Positions 48,506-56,993 of a stretch of 64,000 bases of DNA are shown here, in pieces. The stretch comes from Pseudoalteromonas luteoviolacea S2607 (lineage in GTDB: Bacteria > Pseudomonadota > Gammaproteobacteria > Enterobacterales > Alteromonadaceae). The DNA lies in contig NZ_AUXV01000017.1 of NCBI RefSeq assembly GCF_001625575.1, positions 86,877 through 150,876 of the forward strand, written 5' to 3'. The notes under the pieces were generated by a model, which worked only from the letters and a program-made list of their open reading frames with translations, searched no databases and was not told where the DNA came from. Each line of letters starts with the position of its first letter. The stretch's first letter is position 1. Position numbers and translations under genes: made by a program.

Positions 48506-50125
48506 TTAAAATTTACAAATCAGCTGCCAACTTTGATCGCTACCCGGCACAGAGCGTGTCCACCAGTTTGCTTCATACACAGCCTGTTGATAACGAATGC
48601 GCTGACCGCCTGATGCATGATCACCATTAGGCCACGCAGGGTGTGCCACATATTGACTCGGATCGACTTGAATATCGACACATTGCGTCGGCTCATTTGG
48701 ACCACCACTCCCATCACATTGATAGCTCGGTGTCAGGCCTTGTGCCACTTCCCATTTTGCAGTTAATAGAGATGCAGGTCCCGATGTATCATGAGACAAT
48801 TCCCAATTCATTATGCCGCCTGCGGTATCCAGTGCCAATTGCGTTTTAGCACGAATGGTCGGGATCCCATTGTAATAAGATGTACCATCCGTATCGCGGC
48901 ACGCATTTGCTGCATCTTGTGCGATCAAGGTGCGGTATGCTTGCCAAGTCGGGCGCGAGTAAAATGGCACCCCCAGCACTGTTTTTTCTTTGCTTAAGCC
49001 TCTGCCTTGCCAATATGCTATTGAATCTAAAGCATATTGATAGTTTGCGTGATCGCCGTTATTAGCGTCATATGCCATAAGATTTAAGAAGTCGACGTCA
49101 TTGAAAACAGACTCTAAAACCCCGCCCCCCGTGTAGCCAAGTGCAACTACGGCCGCAGTTAAGAATTTACCTTTTGCTTTTAGCTCGACACTGAGCTCAT
49201 TCATCAATAAAGCATAGTTATTCGCAGAACTCCCTGGATCAGGATACTCCCAATCCATATCTACACCATCTAGTTGATATTGTTCAACAAATGCCATCAG
49301 GTTGCGTATAAATGTCGCCCGCCCTTGGGCTGAACTCGCAAACATTTCAAAGGCGCTATCATCACCGCCGTTCCAGCCCCCTACGGCAATACCCACTTTT
49401 ACCCCAGCAGCCTGAGCAGCACTCACTAGCTGCTGCATTTTGGCTAAGTTCTCAAGTGGCTGTAGTGAACCATCTGCATTGGGTAATAAAAATGAGTAAT
49501 TGATATGGGTCAGCTTATCAAACTGGATATCTGCTACTTGGCCTTGCCAGCTAGGAAAATAACCGACAATTTTAAATCCGCTTGGCGGCACAATAATGTC
49601 ATCAACGACAACTGAAATACTTCGCGTGCCCGTGCTAGCGCGTCCACCAATATCGTCTACCACTTCAGCTTCGACGATATGCTCACCCAACCCCGTCGCT
49701 GTCCATGTCGTTTCATATGGTGCGACGGTATCCGTCGCAATCACAGCCCCATCAACTTTAAATTCAACATACTGAATTGGGATATTACTCGGGTGCGACG
49801 CTGTGGCACTAAATACTACTGGTGATGAGAGAATATGGCGACTTTGCGCCAACGGTGTATTTAAGCCAATAACTGGCAAAGGCGTCCCAACCGGATCACA
49901 CCGCCCTTCATTGCGCCACACATTACCGGGACTAGAGTACTGCGCAGGGTCTTGATTTTGCGTCCACCATTTGGCTGCATACTTAAACGCGTCATGCTTA
50001 ACTTCCATGCCACCGGTGTAAACCTGATTTGATTGCCAATCAGCGAGTTGAGCGCAGTCCACCGCCATCACCGAAGCACTAGCCGTGCTCAGCGCAGCGA
50101 GTACTGCTAAATATGTTTTTTTCAT
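48506..50125 (-). CDS. Secreted GH18 chitinase with two CBM5/12 modules
   Basis: ATG at 50125 with AAAGGTATG-type context starts a good signal peptide (KKTYLAVLAALSTASASVMA), giving 539 residues. Order: CBM5/12 (about 25-75; WQSNQVYTGG, AKWWTQNQDP), Ig-like domain (about 85-180), GH18 barrel (about 185-470; SYSFLLP-like INYSFLLP, GGWNGGDDS, catalytic GVDMDWEYP with Glu293, and LMAYDAN) and a second, C-terminal CBM5/12 (YEANWWTRS). It hydrolyses chitin with retention through substrate assistance. The double binding modules and pairing with a CBM-bearing protease suggest use of solid chitin. Confidence 0.95.
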   Translation of the reverse strand: MKKTYLAVLAALSTASASVMAVDCAQLADWQSNQVYTGGMEVKHDAFKYAAKWWTQNQDPAQYSSPGNVWRNEGRCDPVGTPLPVIGLNTPLAQSRHILSSPVVFSATASHPSNIPIQYVEFKVDGAVIATDTVAPYETTWTATGLGEHIVEAEVVDDIGGRASTGTRSISVVVDDIIVPPSGFKIVGYFPSWQGQVADIQFDKLTHINYSFLLPNADGSLQPLENLAKMQQLVSAAQAAGVKVGIAVGGWNGGDDSAFEMFASSAQGRATFIRNLMAFVEQYQLDGVDMDWEYPDPGSSANNYALLMNELSVELKAKGKFLTAAVVALGYTGGGVLESVFNDVDFLNLMAYDANNGDHANYQYALDSIAYWQGRGLSKEKTVLGVPFYSRPTWQAYRTLIAQDAANACRDTDGTSYYNGIPTIRAKTQLALDTAGGIMNWELSHDTSGPASLLTAKWEVAQGLTPSYQCDGSGGPNEPTQCVDIQVDPSQYVAHPAWPNGDHASGGQRIRYQQAVYEANWWTRSVPGSDQSWQLICKF

Positions 50126-50296
50126 ACCTTTATTCCATGTTGTTAGCCAGCAATTAAAGGCAGGCCTTGGCTGGCAGTTATCCAATTGTAAACCTGCCTT
50201 AGACCAGACTAACAAACTGTATAAAAATCACTCAACCAAATATCTGTCATTTAACATGAAAGATTATAAAGTTAGGCTTTGCGGGCGTGTACCCGC

Positions 50297-50959
50297 CTAT
50301 TTAACGGCTGCATTATCATCATGCTGCGCCACTTGTGTGTTGCCATCGGCCAGCTTGATTCGAGTGTCACCTACCACTAATTCGGTTTCTTTCTTCATCA
50401 GCTCAGCCAACTGGCTATTCATGTCTTTGGCCAGTGCTACAAAGTCTTGAGTGGCCTCTGCACCTTTATCAAATTGACGTATTTTCTCTGCCATTTCTTG
50501 TTGAAAACGTCGCTCTTCATAGGCCAACTGAGCCAATTTAAGCTCCTTTTCAATTTCAAGTTGGCGCCTTCTTTCTGAGCGCTCACGCTCCCGATCTAAG
50601 TAAGATTCATCTTGTTCCTGTCCCAATGAAGCCTCTTTTATCACCATTATTAGCGCCATTACTACAGGGGCTATCATGCCTACAACGGGTGTAAACACTT
50701 CAACATTTAAGTAGTAACCAGATAAACAGGTGATCAGCACTAAAATAACCGTCGTAGGCATTGCCCACTTACCCACAAGTACCATCACAATATCTTGCGG
50801 TTGGCGCTCAATGTCATAGTTAACTGGCGGTGGCGTGTGCTCTGAATTGTAAGACGGGTAGCGCTCAATCAAAGACTCACTAGGTGAATGTGATGATTGA
50901 CTTTCCTGCGTATCACTATGTTCTGAAATGTCTGCGGAAGACTTATCTTGCTCTGACAT
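50297..50959 (-). CDS. Membrane protein with charged coiled-coil tail, unknown function
   Basis: 220 residues: an acidic, Ser-rich disordered head (~1-55), two hydrophobic segments (TTVILVLITCLSGYYL and FTPVVGMIAPVVMALIMVI, ~70-110), and a long charged helix (DRERERSERRRQLEIEKELKLAQLAYEERRFQQ..., ~120-170) likely to be a coiled coil, then an acidic end. No known family. It lies 26 bases after a small holin-like gene in the same direction, so the two are probably co-transcribed. Confidence 0.7.
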   Translation of the reverse strand: MSEQDKSSADISEHSDTQESQSSHSPSESLIERYPSYNSEHTPPPVNYDIERQPQDIVMVLVGKWAMPTTVILVLITCLSGYYLNVEVFTPVVGMIAPVVMALIMVIKEASLGQEQDESYLDRERERSERRRQLEIEKELKLAQLAYEERRFQQEMAEKIRQFDKGAEATQDFVALAKDMNSQLAELMKKETELVVGDTRIKLADGNTQVAQHDDNAAVK

Positions 50960-50985
50960 AACGACCCCTCAGTGCTAAGTATGAC

Positions 50986-51297
50986 TCAGATCCGGTACTT
51001 TTCTGACAGCTTTAAACCAAAATTCGCAAGCACCATCAGTCCAATTAACCAGCGATACCAAACTGGTAAATGTTCTAACAAATTGAATGCCGTAATGATA
51101 AATTCCGACGACAGAGGAATAAATAACAGCACACATGGTAGAATAAGAATGACATGTAACCAGTCAATCGTTTGGTTGCATGGGGAGCCCTCCAACTGCC
51201 GTATCCGAGCATTCACTTTGGCATTGCGCACACGCTTATGATTGTGCAGTGACTCCAAAGCAAAATCATAAAAGAGTTGTAAAAATCGGTTTCGCAT
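50986..51297 (-). CDS. Small membrane protein, possible 3-TM holin type
   Basis: 103 residues from the ATG at 51297, chosen over one 24 bases upstream because GGAG lies at ideal distance. Basic N-terminal helix, then hydrophobic segments DWLHVILILPCVLLFIPLSS and WYRWLIGLMVLANFGLKLSE. The ending resembles the WYxWLxGxxxAxxFGxK pattern of three-TM holins of phages and gene transfer agents. No phage structural genes surround it, so function is unproven. Confidence 0.55.
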   Translation of the reverse strand: MRNRFLQLFYDFALESLHNHKRVRNAKVNARIRQLEGSPCNQTIDWLHVILILPCVLLFIPLSSEFIITAFNLLEHLPVWYRWLIGLMVLANFGLKLSEKYRI

Positions 51298-51435
51298 ATC
51301 TAAACGCTCCTTGAAATACATTGACTTGCTAAGCGAACGAAGACAGCTTTACTGCAATGTAAATACACGACGTCACACGCGCCTAACGTAGGTTCTTATA
51401 CAATTTTAAATGCAAATAAGTGTCAGAGACTCGGG

Positions 51436-51473
51436 GTATCTTATGAGCGACTCGGTGTCCCCTCATAAGATAC
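51436..51473. repeat. 12-bp perfect inverted repeat
   Basis: GTATCTTATGAG and CTCATAAGATAC flank a 14-base loop (CGACTCGGTGTCCC) in the intergenic space between the holin-like and solute-binding genes. With no T-run, it is either an RNA stem or an operator. ACTCGG is also present just before the left arm, as a partial direct repeat of the loop. Confidence 0.7.
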
Positions 51474-51520
51474 ATTGCCCTGCGATATGTGTGTTAGCAG
51501 CACAGGGGGTGGACCACTCC

Positions 51521-52321
51521 TTAGTGTGCTGTTGTGCGCTGTCGATAACGCTCTACCATCGCCTGAATGCGCGGCTGTAATGCCTCTATTTCAGTGTTAA
51601 TACGCTGGCGTTGCAACTCATTAAACTTTTCTTTTCTCAATAAAAAGTGGACTTCGTTATCGTGAATCGGGTAGGACCATCGATAAATGGGCTTGTCACT
51701 CCACTGGCGACTTAGATAGTTGCCGATAATCTCATCTTCGACAATAAAATCAACACGCTGCTTATTAAGCAATTCAATGCGTCTTTGAATGGTTGAAATA
51801 CCAATAAACTGGCCTGTGAAACGCTCATTACGAGCAAGTGCCTTTACCTCTTCGCCATAATAAGATCCAATGCTCAGACCCACCGTCGCCCCAGTGCTTA
51901 GCAAAGACATCAAAGACAGTACTGGCTGAGATTGCTGTTTCAGAGCGAATAGCCGCATGCGCTCTTTTCGATATGGAATTGAAAAGTGGCCCCATTGTTT
52001 GCGCTTGAAGGTATAACTGACCATCAGCACCACATCGACCACGCCTTTCGTAAGCTGCGCAAAACTGCGTGCAGCTGAGGGTAGCCGAATAAACTCAATA
52101 CACATATTGGCGCGCTCAAATACCATTCTAGCTATATCAATATCGAGCCCTTCTGCGACACCAGCTTCGTTTACACTGGTTAAGGGAGGCCAACCAGCGA
52201 CTACGCCCACTTTGGCATGTAAACTACATGGCGGTATAGCTGGCTTTTGCACTGACTGCAAAGCAAGTGCTCGCCCACAACTCACAAGTAGAATCAGACA
52301 AGCCAAATAAAGTATGCGCAC
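51521..52321 (-). CDS. Periplasmic solute-binding protein (SBP_bac_3 type)
   Basis: A 266-residue exported protein: signal peptide (LYLACLILLVSCGRALA), then the amino-acid-binding fold (VGVVAGWPPLTSVNEAGVAEGLDIDIARMVFERA, and VGLSIGSYYGEE). It uses GTG as start. No ABC permease or ATPase gene is nearby, as for many similar orphan binding proteins in marine gammaproteobacteria, where the ligand and partner are usually unknown; a scavenging or sensory role is possible. Confidence 0.85.
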   Translation of the reverse strand: MRILYLACLILLVSCGRALALQSVQKPAIPPCSLHAKVGVVAGWPPLTSVNEAGVAEGLDIDIARMVFERANMCIEFIRLPSAARSFAQLTKGVVDVVLMVSYTFKRKQWGHFSIPYRKERMRLFALKQQSQPVLSLMSLLSTGATVGLSIGSYYGEEVKALARNERFTGQFIGISTIQRRIELLNKQRVDFIVEDEIIGNYLSRQWSDKPIYRWSYPIHDNEVHFLLRKEKFNELQRQRINTEIEALQPRIQAMVERYRQRTTAH

Positions 52322-52405
52322 TGGTGCCTACATTTAGATTGAACCGTTATTTAAGTGTAGCCGTTAAATCATTTCTCACTAGTGTATATACAAATGCGAG
52401 GTTTG

Positions 52406-53350
52406 TTATCTGGCTTGATTTTCAAACACTAAACATTTCAACCCACCCTGCGGGTCACTATCTCTAAACTCGGACGGATTTTCCAATCGCTCAATAAACG
52501 CCACTGAGGGTGCCTCACGGTGCATTTCGTCAATCAAAAACTGGCTTTGTAAGGCAGGATCATTTACACACGCGAGTACTTTAGCGTCTTGGCTTAATAA
52601 TTCGGGTAAACGGCGTAAAATACGCTGGTAATCTTTTGTCAGTGCAAAACTGCCCTTTTGAAATGTAGGTGGGTCAATGATCACCAAATCATAAGGACCC
52701 ATTTTCCGAAGTTTACCCCACGATTTAAATAAGTCATGTCCCAAAAACGAAATCGTCTCTAAACTATGTTGATTGAGCTGGTGGTTGCGACGACCTTGCT
52801 TCAGCGCCGCTTTTGCCATATCTAGGTTGACGACTTGCTTTGCACCACCCGCCATAGCTGCAACAGAAAACCCGCAAGTATATGCAAAAAGGTTGAGCAC
52901 TTTCTTATTTTCGCTGTGTGCTTTGACCCAAGTACGACCATTACGCATATCTAAAAACAGCCCTGTGTTTTGCTTGGAGCCTAAAGACAGCTCAAATTGC
53001 AGACCATTTTCGTTGACCACTGGGTGAGTTTCGAGCGTGCCATATAGCACCTCCACCTGATGATCTGCACGATACCTATGCTGAATAAACACGCATTGGA
53101 CGGTCTGTTTGCCAATTTGGGTTTGCATAAACTCTTGCAAACACGCGCGCAAAGCATCTAGCCAACCTTCATCTTGCTCTTTGAATACGGTGCACATAAT
53201 CTGGCCTGATAGCCAATCAATTGTTAAATGCTCCAGCGAAGGGTAGCAGCGACCACGACCGTGAAAAAGGCGCTCAATCTCACATGGAAGGGCACTCAAC
53301 TGAGAAAAAACCTGATGCACAGGTGAAAAGTCAAATTGCATAACCAACAT
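52406..53350 (-). CDS. Class I SAM-dependent methyltransferase, RlmI-like
   Basis: About 314 residues from ATG 53350; ATG at 53341 is also possible, while the frame's first codon upstream is only TTG. It has the AdoMet domain of large-subunit rRNA methyltransferases of the RlmI/RlmK group: VLNLFAYTCGFSVAAMAGGA near 160, VNLDMAKAALKQGRRN, and DLVIIDPPTF (motif IV) near 230. The PUA domain of RlmI is not evident. rRNA cytosine or guanine methylation is likely; the site is unknown. Confidence 0.88.
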   Translation of the reverse strand: MLVMQFDFSPVHQVFSQLSALPCEIERLFHGRGRCYPSLEHLTIDWLSGQIMCTVFKEQDEGWLDALRACLQEFMQTQIGKQTVQCVFIQHRYRADHQVEVLYGTLETHPVVNENGLQFELSLGSKQNTGLFLDMRNGRTWVKAHSENKKVLNLFAYTCGFSVAAMAGGAKQVVNLDMAKAALKQGRRNHQLNQHSLETISFLGHDLFKSWGKLRKMGPYDLVIIDPPTFQKGSFALTKDYQRILRRLPELLSQDAKVLACVNDPALQSQFLIDEMHREAPSVAFIERLENPSEFRDSDPQGGLKCLVFENQAR

Positions 53351-53549
53351 CGTTTTATTTTTGAATTGGCGCAATTGTACTTAACTCAGTACGAAAGCCA
53401 ATTAGAAATGGTTTTACGATTTAAAACTATTTTTGACGTCCACCTCAATATCAGGCCAATTTCTCGCCACTTGTACGACTTTTGCTGTACACCAGACGCC
53501 GGTATGCGTAATCTTGCGTCTTTGCCATTTAAAGCTGAGAACAAAGTTT

Positions 53550-54203
53550 ATGAGTACCGCATTTTCCCGTCGCTTTATTACCCTAGTTGAGCAATTTGCT
53601 GGAGGTAACAAACGCCAATTCGCCGAATTAACGGGTAAATCCCCCTCTCATATCTATCGTATTTGTCAGGGCTTTGGCCGGCCTTCCATGGCGTACCTGG
53701 AGCACTTATATAGCCTGTTTGCAATTGATTTAAACTGGCTGCTCACAGGTGTACAAGCAGCTGAATCACATCGCCAACACAGTCAAGATGATCTATTAGT
53801 AGTGCCTAAGTTAGATATTGAGGCCAGTGCAGGTTTTGGTGCTATCAATGGTGGCGAAGAAATTACCGAGCAATTTGCGCTCAATAAACGTTGGCTGCAG
53901 TCTCAACTAGGTGTTCACAGTGAACGTTTGGCGTTTGTTTCTGTGCGCGGTGACAGCATGCTGCCAACGTTACAACATGGTGATATGGTGCTGGTCGATA
54001 TGAGCCAACAGCAACCCGCTAAAGCGGGCGTTTATATCATCCAAACCCAAGATGGTCTAATGGCCAAACGTTTGCAACAGAAGTCTGATCATATCGCAGT
54101 CATCAGTGACAATAGCGATTATCCAAGCTGGCAAATCACCGCAGACAATGCACAGCAGCATGGCGTTGCAGGCCGTATTGTCTGGTGTGGCCGCAGCTTA
54201 TAA
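53550..54203 (+). CDS. LexA/CI-type repressor with S24 self-cleavage domain
   Basis: ATG at 53550 is in the context AAAGTTTATGAG; the 217 residues start at the natural HTH boundary. The N-terminal HTH (NKRQFAELTGKSPSHIYRICQGFGRPS) is followed by a S24 domain: cleavage-type site ASAGFG near residue 92, catalytic Ser136 (RGDSMLP) and Lys173 (MAKRL). Such proteins repress until RecA* triggers self-cleavage. Its targets are not known; a stand-alone copy may be a remnant of, or a guard for, a mobile element, or control a bacteriocin or lysis operon. Confidence 0.9.
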   Translation: MSTAFSRRFITLVEQFAGGNKRQFAELTGKSPSHIYRICQGFGRPSMAYLEHLYSLFAIDLNWLLTGVQAAESHRQHSQDDLLVVPKLDIEASAGFGAINGGEEITEQFALNKRWLQSQLGVHSERLAFVSVRGDSMLPTLQHGDMVLVDMSQQQPAKAGVYIIQTQDGLMAKRLQQKSDHIAVISDNSDYPSWQITADNAQQHGVAGRIVWCGRSL

Positions 54204-54253
54204 CCCCTTGCTGAAATTACCTATTCGCTATTGCTGATAAATAGGTGACGTGA

Positions 54254-54802
54254 CTAGGCCAATTTGCGCTGATAACGCACAATGTTGTCAGCTTTTTCAC
54301 AGCAAGGTTTAAACCCCATGCACTCAAGTAAGCGTCGTGAAGCTTGGTTAAAGGTATAAACATGTGCAAGCACATGCTTAACCCCAGTGCGTTTTAGATA
54401 CGCTAATATTGAGCTCAGAGCCCAACTCATCACTCCTAAGCCGCGAAATGGTTCAGCAAGCCAATAGCTCAGTTGCGCCATGTCACAGACATGAATGCGC
54501 GTGAGGCGACTAAACGACACACAGCCAACTAATTCATAAGTTTTATGTCGAATAGCAAAGCGCTGTTGCTGATCACCAGCAGCCATAATAAAGCGCTCGG
54601 CTTGTGACACATCTTTAAAGAGTTCAATTCCTAAACTGCGACATGTCTGTTCCGACATCCGCTTGTACAACATAGTCGCATCCTGCACTTTTAGTACATC
54701 AAGAGACAGTGGCCACAATGCAGGTAAAATCTGCGGCTTTGCATGGCGTCCTTTGCCGCTTATGGTAAATTGTTGCAGTGGCGACATCATCATTACAGCC
54801 AC
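54254..54802 (-). CDS. GNAT-family N-acetyltransferase (RimJ/RimL type)
   Basis: 182 residues; the first codon is GTG, and an ATG at 54793 is an alternative. It has the RimL-like order: VSQAERFIMAAGDQQ, LVGCVSFSRL, YWLAEPFRGLGVMSWALSSILAYL (acetyl-CoA loop with RGLGVM) and HVYTFNQASRRLLECMGFKP. Proteins of this family acetylate ribosomal protein N-termini or small-molecule amines. It converges with the repressor gene, with a 50-base gap. Confidence 0.83.
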   Translation of the reverse strand: MAVMMMSPLQQFTISGKGRHAKPQILPALWPLSLDVLKVQDATMLYKRMSEQTCRSLGIELFKDVSQAERFIMAAGDQQQRFAIRHKTYELVGCVSFSRLTRIHVCDMAQLSYWLAEPFRGLGVMSWALSSILAYLKRTGVKHVLAHVYTFNQASRRLLECMGFKPCCEKADNIVRYQRKLA

Positions 54803-54937
54803 AGATCGACTAACGCCCGAAAACTAGGGCTAAGTGCGTATAGCGTTAGCAGAATTAGCCAGACAATCATGATTAAATCTATTAATCGCATTATTTTCTC
54901 CAAGCCATCATCTCGACAGCGTTAGGTTGACTGACCG

Positions 54938-56179
54938 CTAGCGCCACATATCCAAATTACCAAGCGTTTGGCGAGTATTAAAAGCGCTCAGTTCATGGTG
55001 GCAAAACTGCCTTGCGAGCCAATCACAGTGATATTCAGCGGCTTTATTGAATAGAAACCACGCAGAGCGTTTAAATCCGGTCAAATCCTCAATTAACTTA
55101 AGGTGATTCACTTTACCCGCGATTAATGCCTGTTCGTAGAGGTGATCCTGGCGCAGTGCAACCCCATACAAACACATGGTATGGTCTTTCTGTAAATACT
55201 GTGCAACTAATCGCGCCCAGTCGTCCTCATAGCAATGGCGATGTCCAGCGTCTTGATAGCTGTACAACAAGCTCTCAACTTGCCTGATAGCCTTTGCTAC
55301 CTCGACTGGCAAGTTACCCTCAAGCCAGTTACCGGTATGCTTTAGCGGTACCTTGTTTAACCAACTCTGCAACGCATAACAGGTTGCACGAAAAGCATTA
55401 ACTTGTGCCTCAATTGGAGATGTTTCTCCAAACCATGTGTTTTGATAAACATACAATCGGCAGCCAAATAAAGGCAAAGACAAGCGTTTTATGTGGGCAT
55501 CATAATGACGTTTATAAATCACATCATTGAGCATTTTTCTAGCAAACGCGCTATCAGCGATACAATTGAGCTTAACTGGGTTATCTGATTGCGTATGGCT
55601 TACCTGACCTTGCTCTAATCTCTGCAGCTCAGCCTCATCGAGCACCGACGATGGCCCCGCCATTACACCTGCTTGACGGTCTATCTCAGGATTTTCCGAC
55701 GCGTAGCTAGATGCTTTATTGTGTAAACGCTCACTAAAATGACGTTTGAACGCTCCCCCATGTTGCCAGTCAATATCTGTGAGCGGATTGTAGTAGCACC
55801 TTGTAACATGGCTGCCTTGGCATACAACCGTGGGCTTATGGTACTTCATCAATTGAGTCGTAGACCCCAATTCATATGCTACAGGCGTTTTTATGCTTGG
55901 CTTGCACTCAACTTTTGCATCCCACTCATGCATATCATCGAAAGCAGGTAATAATTGAAACGCTAAGTTGCAGCAGTGCTCACCAAGTTCGCTCTTTGTA
56001 TCAGCAGTTACAATGGGCAAAAAGCGATAATCTTTATAGTATAAAGCATGGGGCATATTGCCTGTCGTCTGGCGCGTAGCGCAATGCGTGTAATAAGCAA
56101 GCGTTTGTGCAGGCTGCGCTTGCATCCCCACGCTTAGCGCTGCCAAATACGTGCCATAGTAGTGGAAAAGCGGATCCAT
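54938..56179 (-). CDS. DUF6765-like protein, unknown function
   Basis: A 413-residue protein starting MDPLFHYYGTYLAALSVGM then AYYTHCATRQT. That start resembles DUF6765 proteins, which begin with FHYYxTYxxA and an AYxSQYxDD segment; here the final acidic pair is changed to Thr-Arg, so a metal site, if any, may be altered. Further His/Asp/Cys residues (RHCYEDDWARLV, EYHCDWLARQFCHHEL) could bind metal. ATG preceded by AAGGAG. It is the last of three minus-strand genes, 80 bases after the receiver-like one. Confidence 0.6.
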   Translation of the reverse strand: MDPLFHYYGTYLAALSVGMQAQPAQTLAYYTHCATRQTTGNMPHALYYKDYRFLPIVTADTKSELGEHCCNLAFQLLPAFDDMHEWDAKVECKPSIKTPVAYELGSTTQLMKYHKPTVVCQGSHVTRCYYNPLTDIDWQHGGAFKRHFSERLHNKASSYASENPEIDRQAGVMAGPSSVLDEAELQRLEQGQVSHTQSDNPVKLNCIADSAFARKMLNDVIYKRHYDAHIKRLSLPLFGCRLYVYQNTWFGETSPIEAQVNAFRATCYALQSWLNKVPLKHTGNWLEGNLPVEVAKAIRQVESLLYSYQDAGHRHCYEDDWARLVAQYLQKDHTMCLYGVALRQDHLYEQALIAGKVNHLKLIEDLTGFKRSAWFLFNKAAEYHCDWLARQFCHHELSAFNTRQTLGNLDMWR

Positions 56180-56259
56180 GAAGGTACTCCTTTTACCTGA
56201 AACCTACCCCTTTCGATCTAGCTGTAGCAAGACCGAAAAAGGCATTGAATACTGATACA

Positions 56260-56970
56260 TTACTGATTTACTTGATGTGTCAGTGCCGGTGTTTGGTTAC
56301 CTTCATTGTGTAACGTTTCTACAAATCGATTCAGTATTTGATCTGCAGCTTCCCTATCGATAGGCGGCTCACCAATATAGCTGTCTATATCATCACGGAT
56401 ATGGCCGCCATTCATGTTGTCCTTTGCGCGCTGCGTCACTATCGCATTAATTGCCTGACAAAATGCAGAAGCTTCTGTTTTACAGTAAATTCTGTGCTGC
56501 TGAGCAATCTGTTGGCCTTGCTCATAACGCGGTGCACTGTAGGCCACAGTATGAGGCTGCACTTTAGGATCTCCTCCTACCAAAGAATCACAAGAGAAAA
56601 GTACAAAGTCAGTTGAACGGTGGATGTCCATAATGTCATTACACATTGGCAAATCCCCCTCAATGCCTAAGTTGTAATCACAAAAGAGAATATCGATACC
56701 TTTCAATAAACTGGATACCATTGTATTAAAGCCCTGTTGCACAGCCGCAGGGACTGAGTCGCCGCACGGTAACATGGCAAATTCTCTTGAGTGCACAGTA
56801 AATGCTTCTTTCCATTTTGCCAATAACTCGGGCGTATCCTTACCATCTTTGTCTTTGTACGCAATTTTATAGCCATTATCGAACTTTTCTTCGACATCCA
56901 ATTGATCCGAAATTAGCGCGACTTTACGCCCATCACTTGCAATGCCTGAACGAAATACGAGGTTCGTCAT
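56260..56970 (-). CDS. Receiver-like protein, unknown function
   Basis: 236 residues. Its middle resembles a response-regulator receiver: GIDILFCDYNLG with candidate phospho-Asp at about residue 98, DFVLFSCDS with the switch Ser near 126, and a Lys in IYCKTE near 164. The acidic pair expected early in the domain is not evident and ~50 additional residues are inserted before Asp98, so it may be a degenerate or divergent receiver. The last 50 residues are a charged tail. No HTH or output domain. GGAG before the ATG; 23 bases from the gene upstream. Confidence 0.55.
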   Translation of the reverse strand: MTNLVFRSGIASDGRKVALISDQLDVEEKFDNGYKIAYKDKDGKDTPELLAKWKEAFTVHSREFAMLPCGDSVPAAVQQGFNTMVSSLLKGIDILFCDYNLGIEGDLPMCNDIMDIHRSTDFVLFSCDSLVGGDPKVQPHTVAYSAPRYEQGQQIAQQHRIYCKTEASAFCQAINAIVTQRAKDNMNGGHIRDDIDSYIGEPPIDREAADQILNRFVETLHNEGNQTPALTHQVNQ

Positions 56971-56993
56971 ACCATTCTGCTCCGTAGTTGTGG

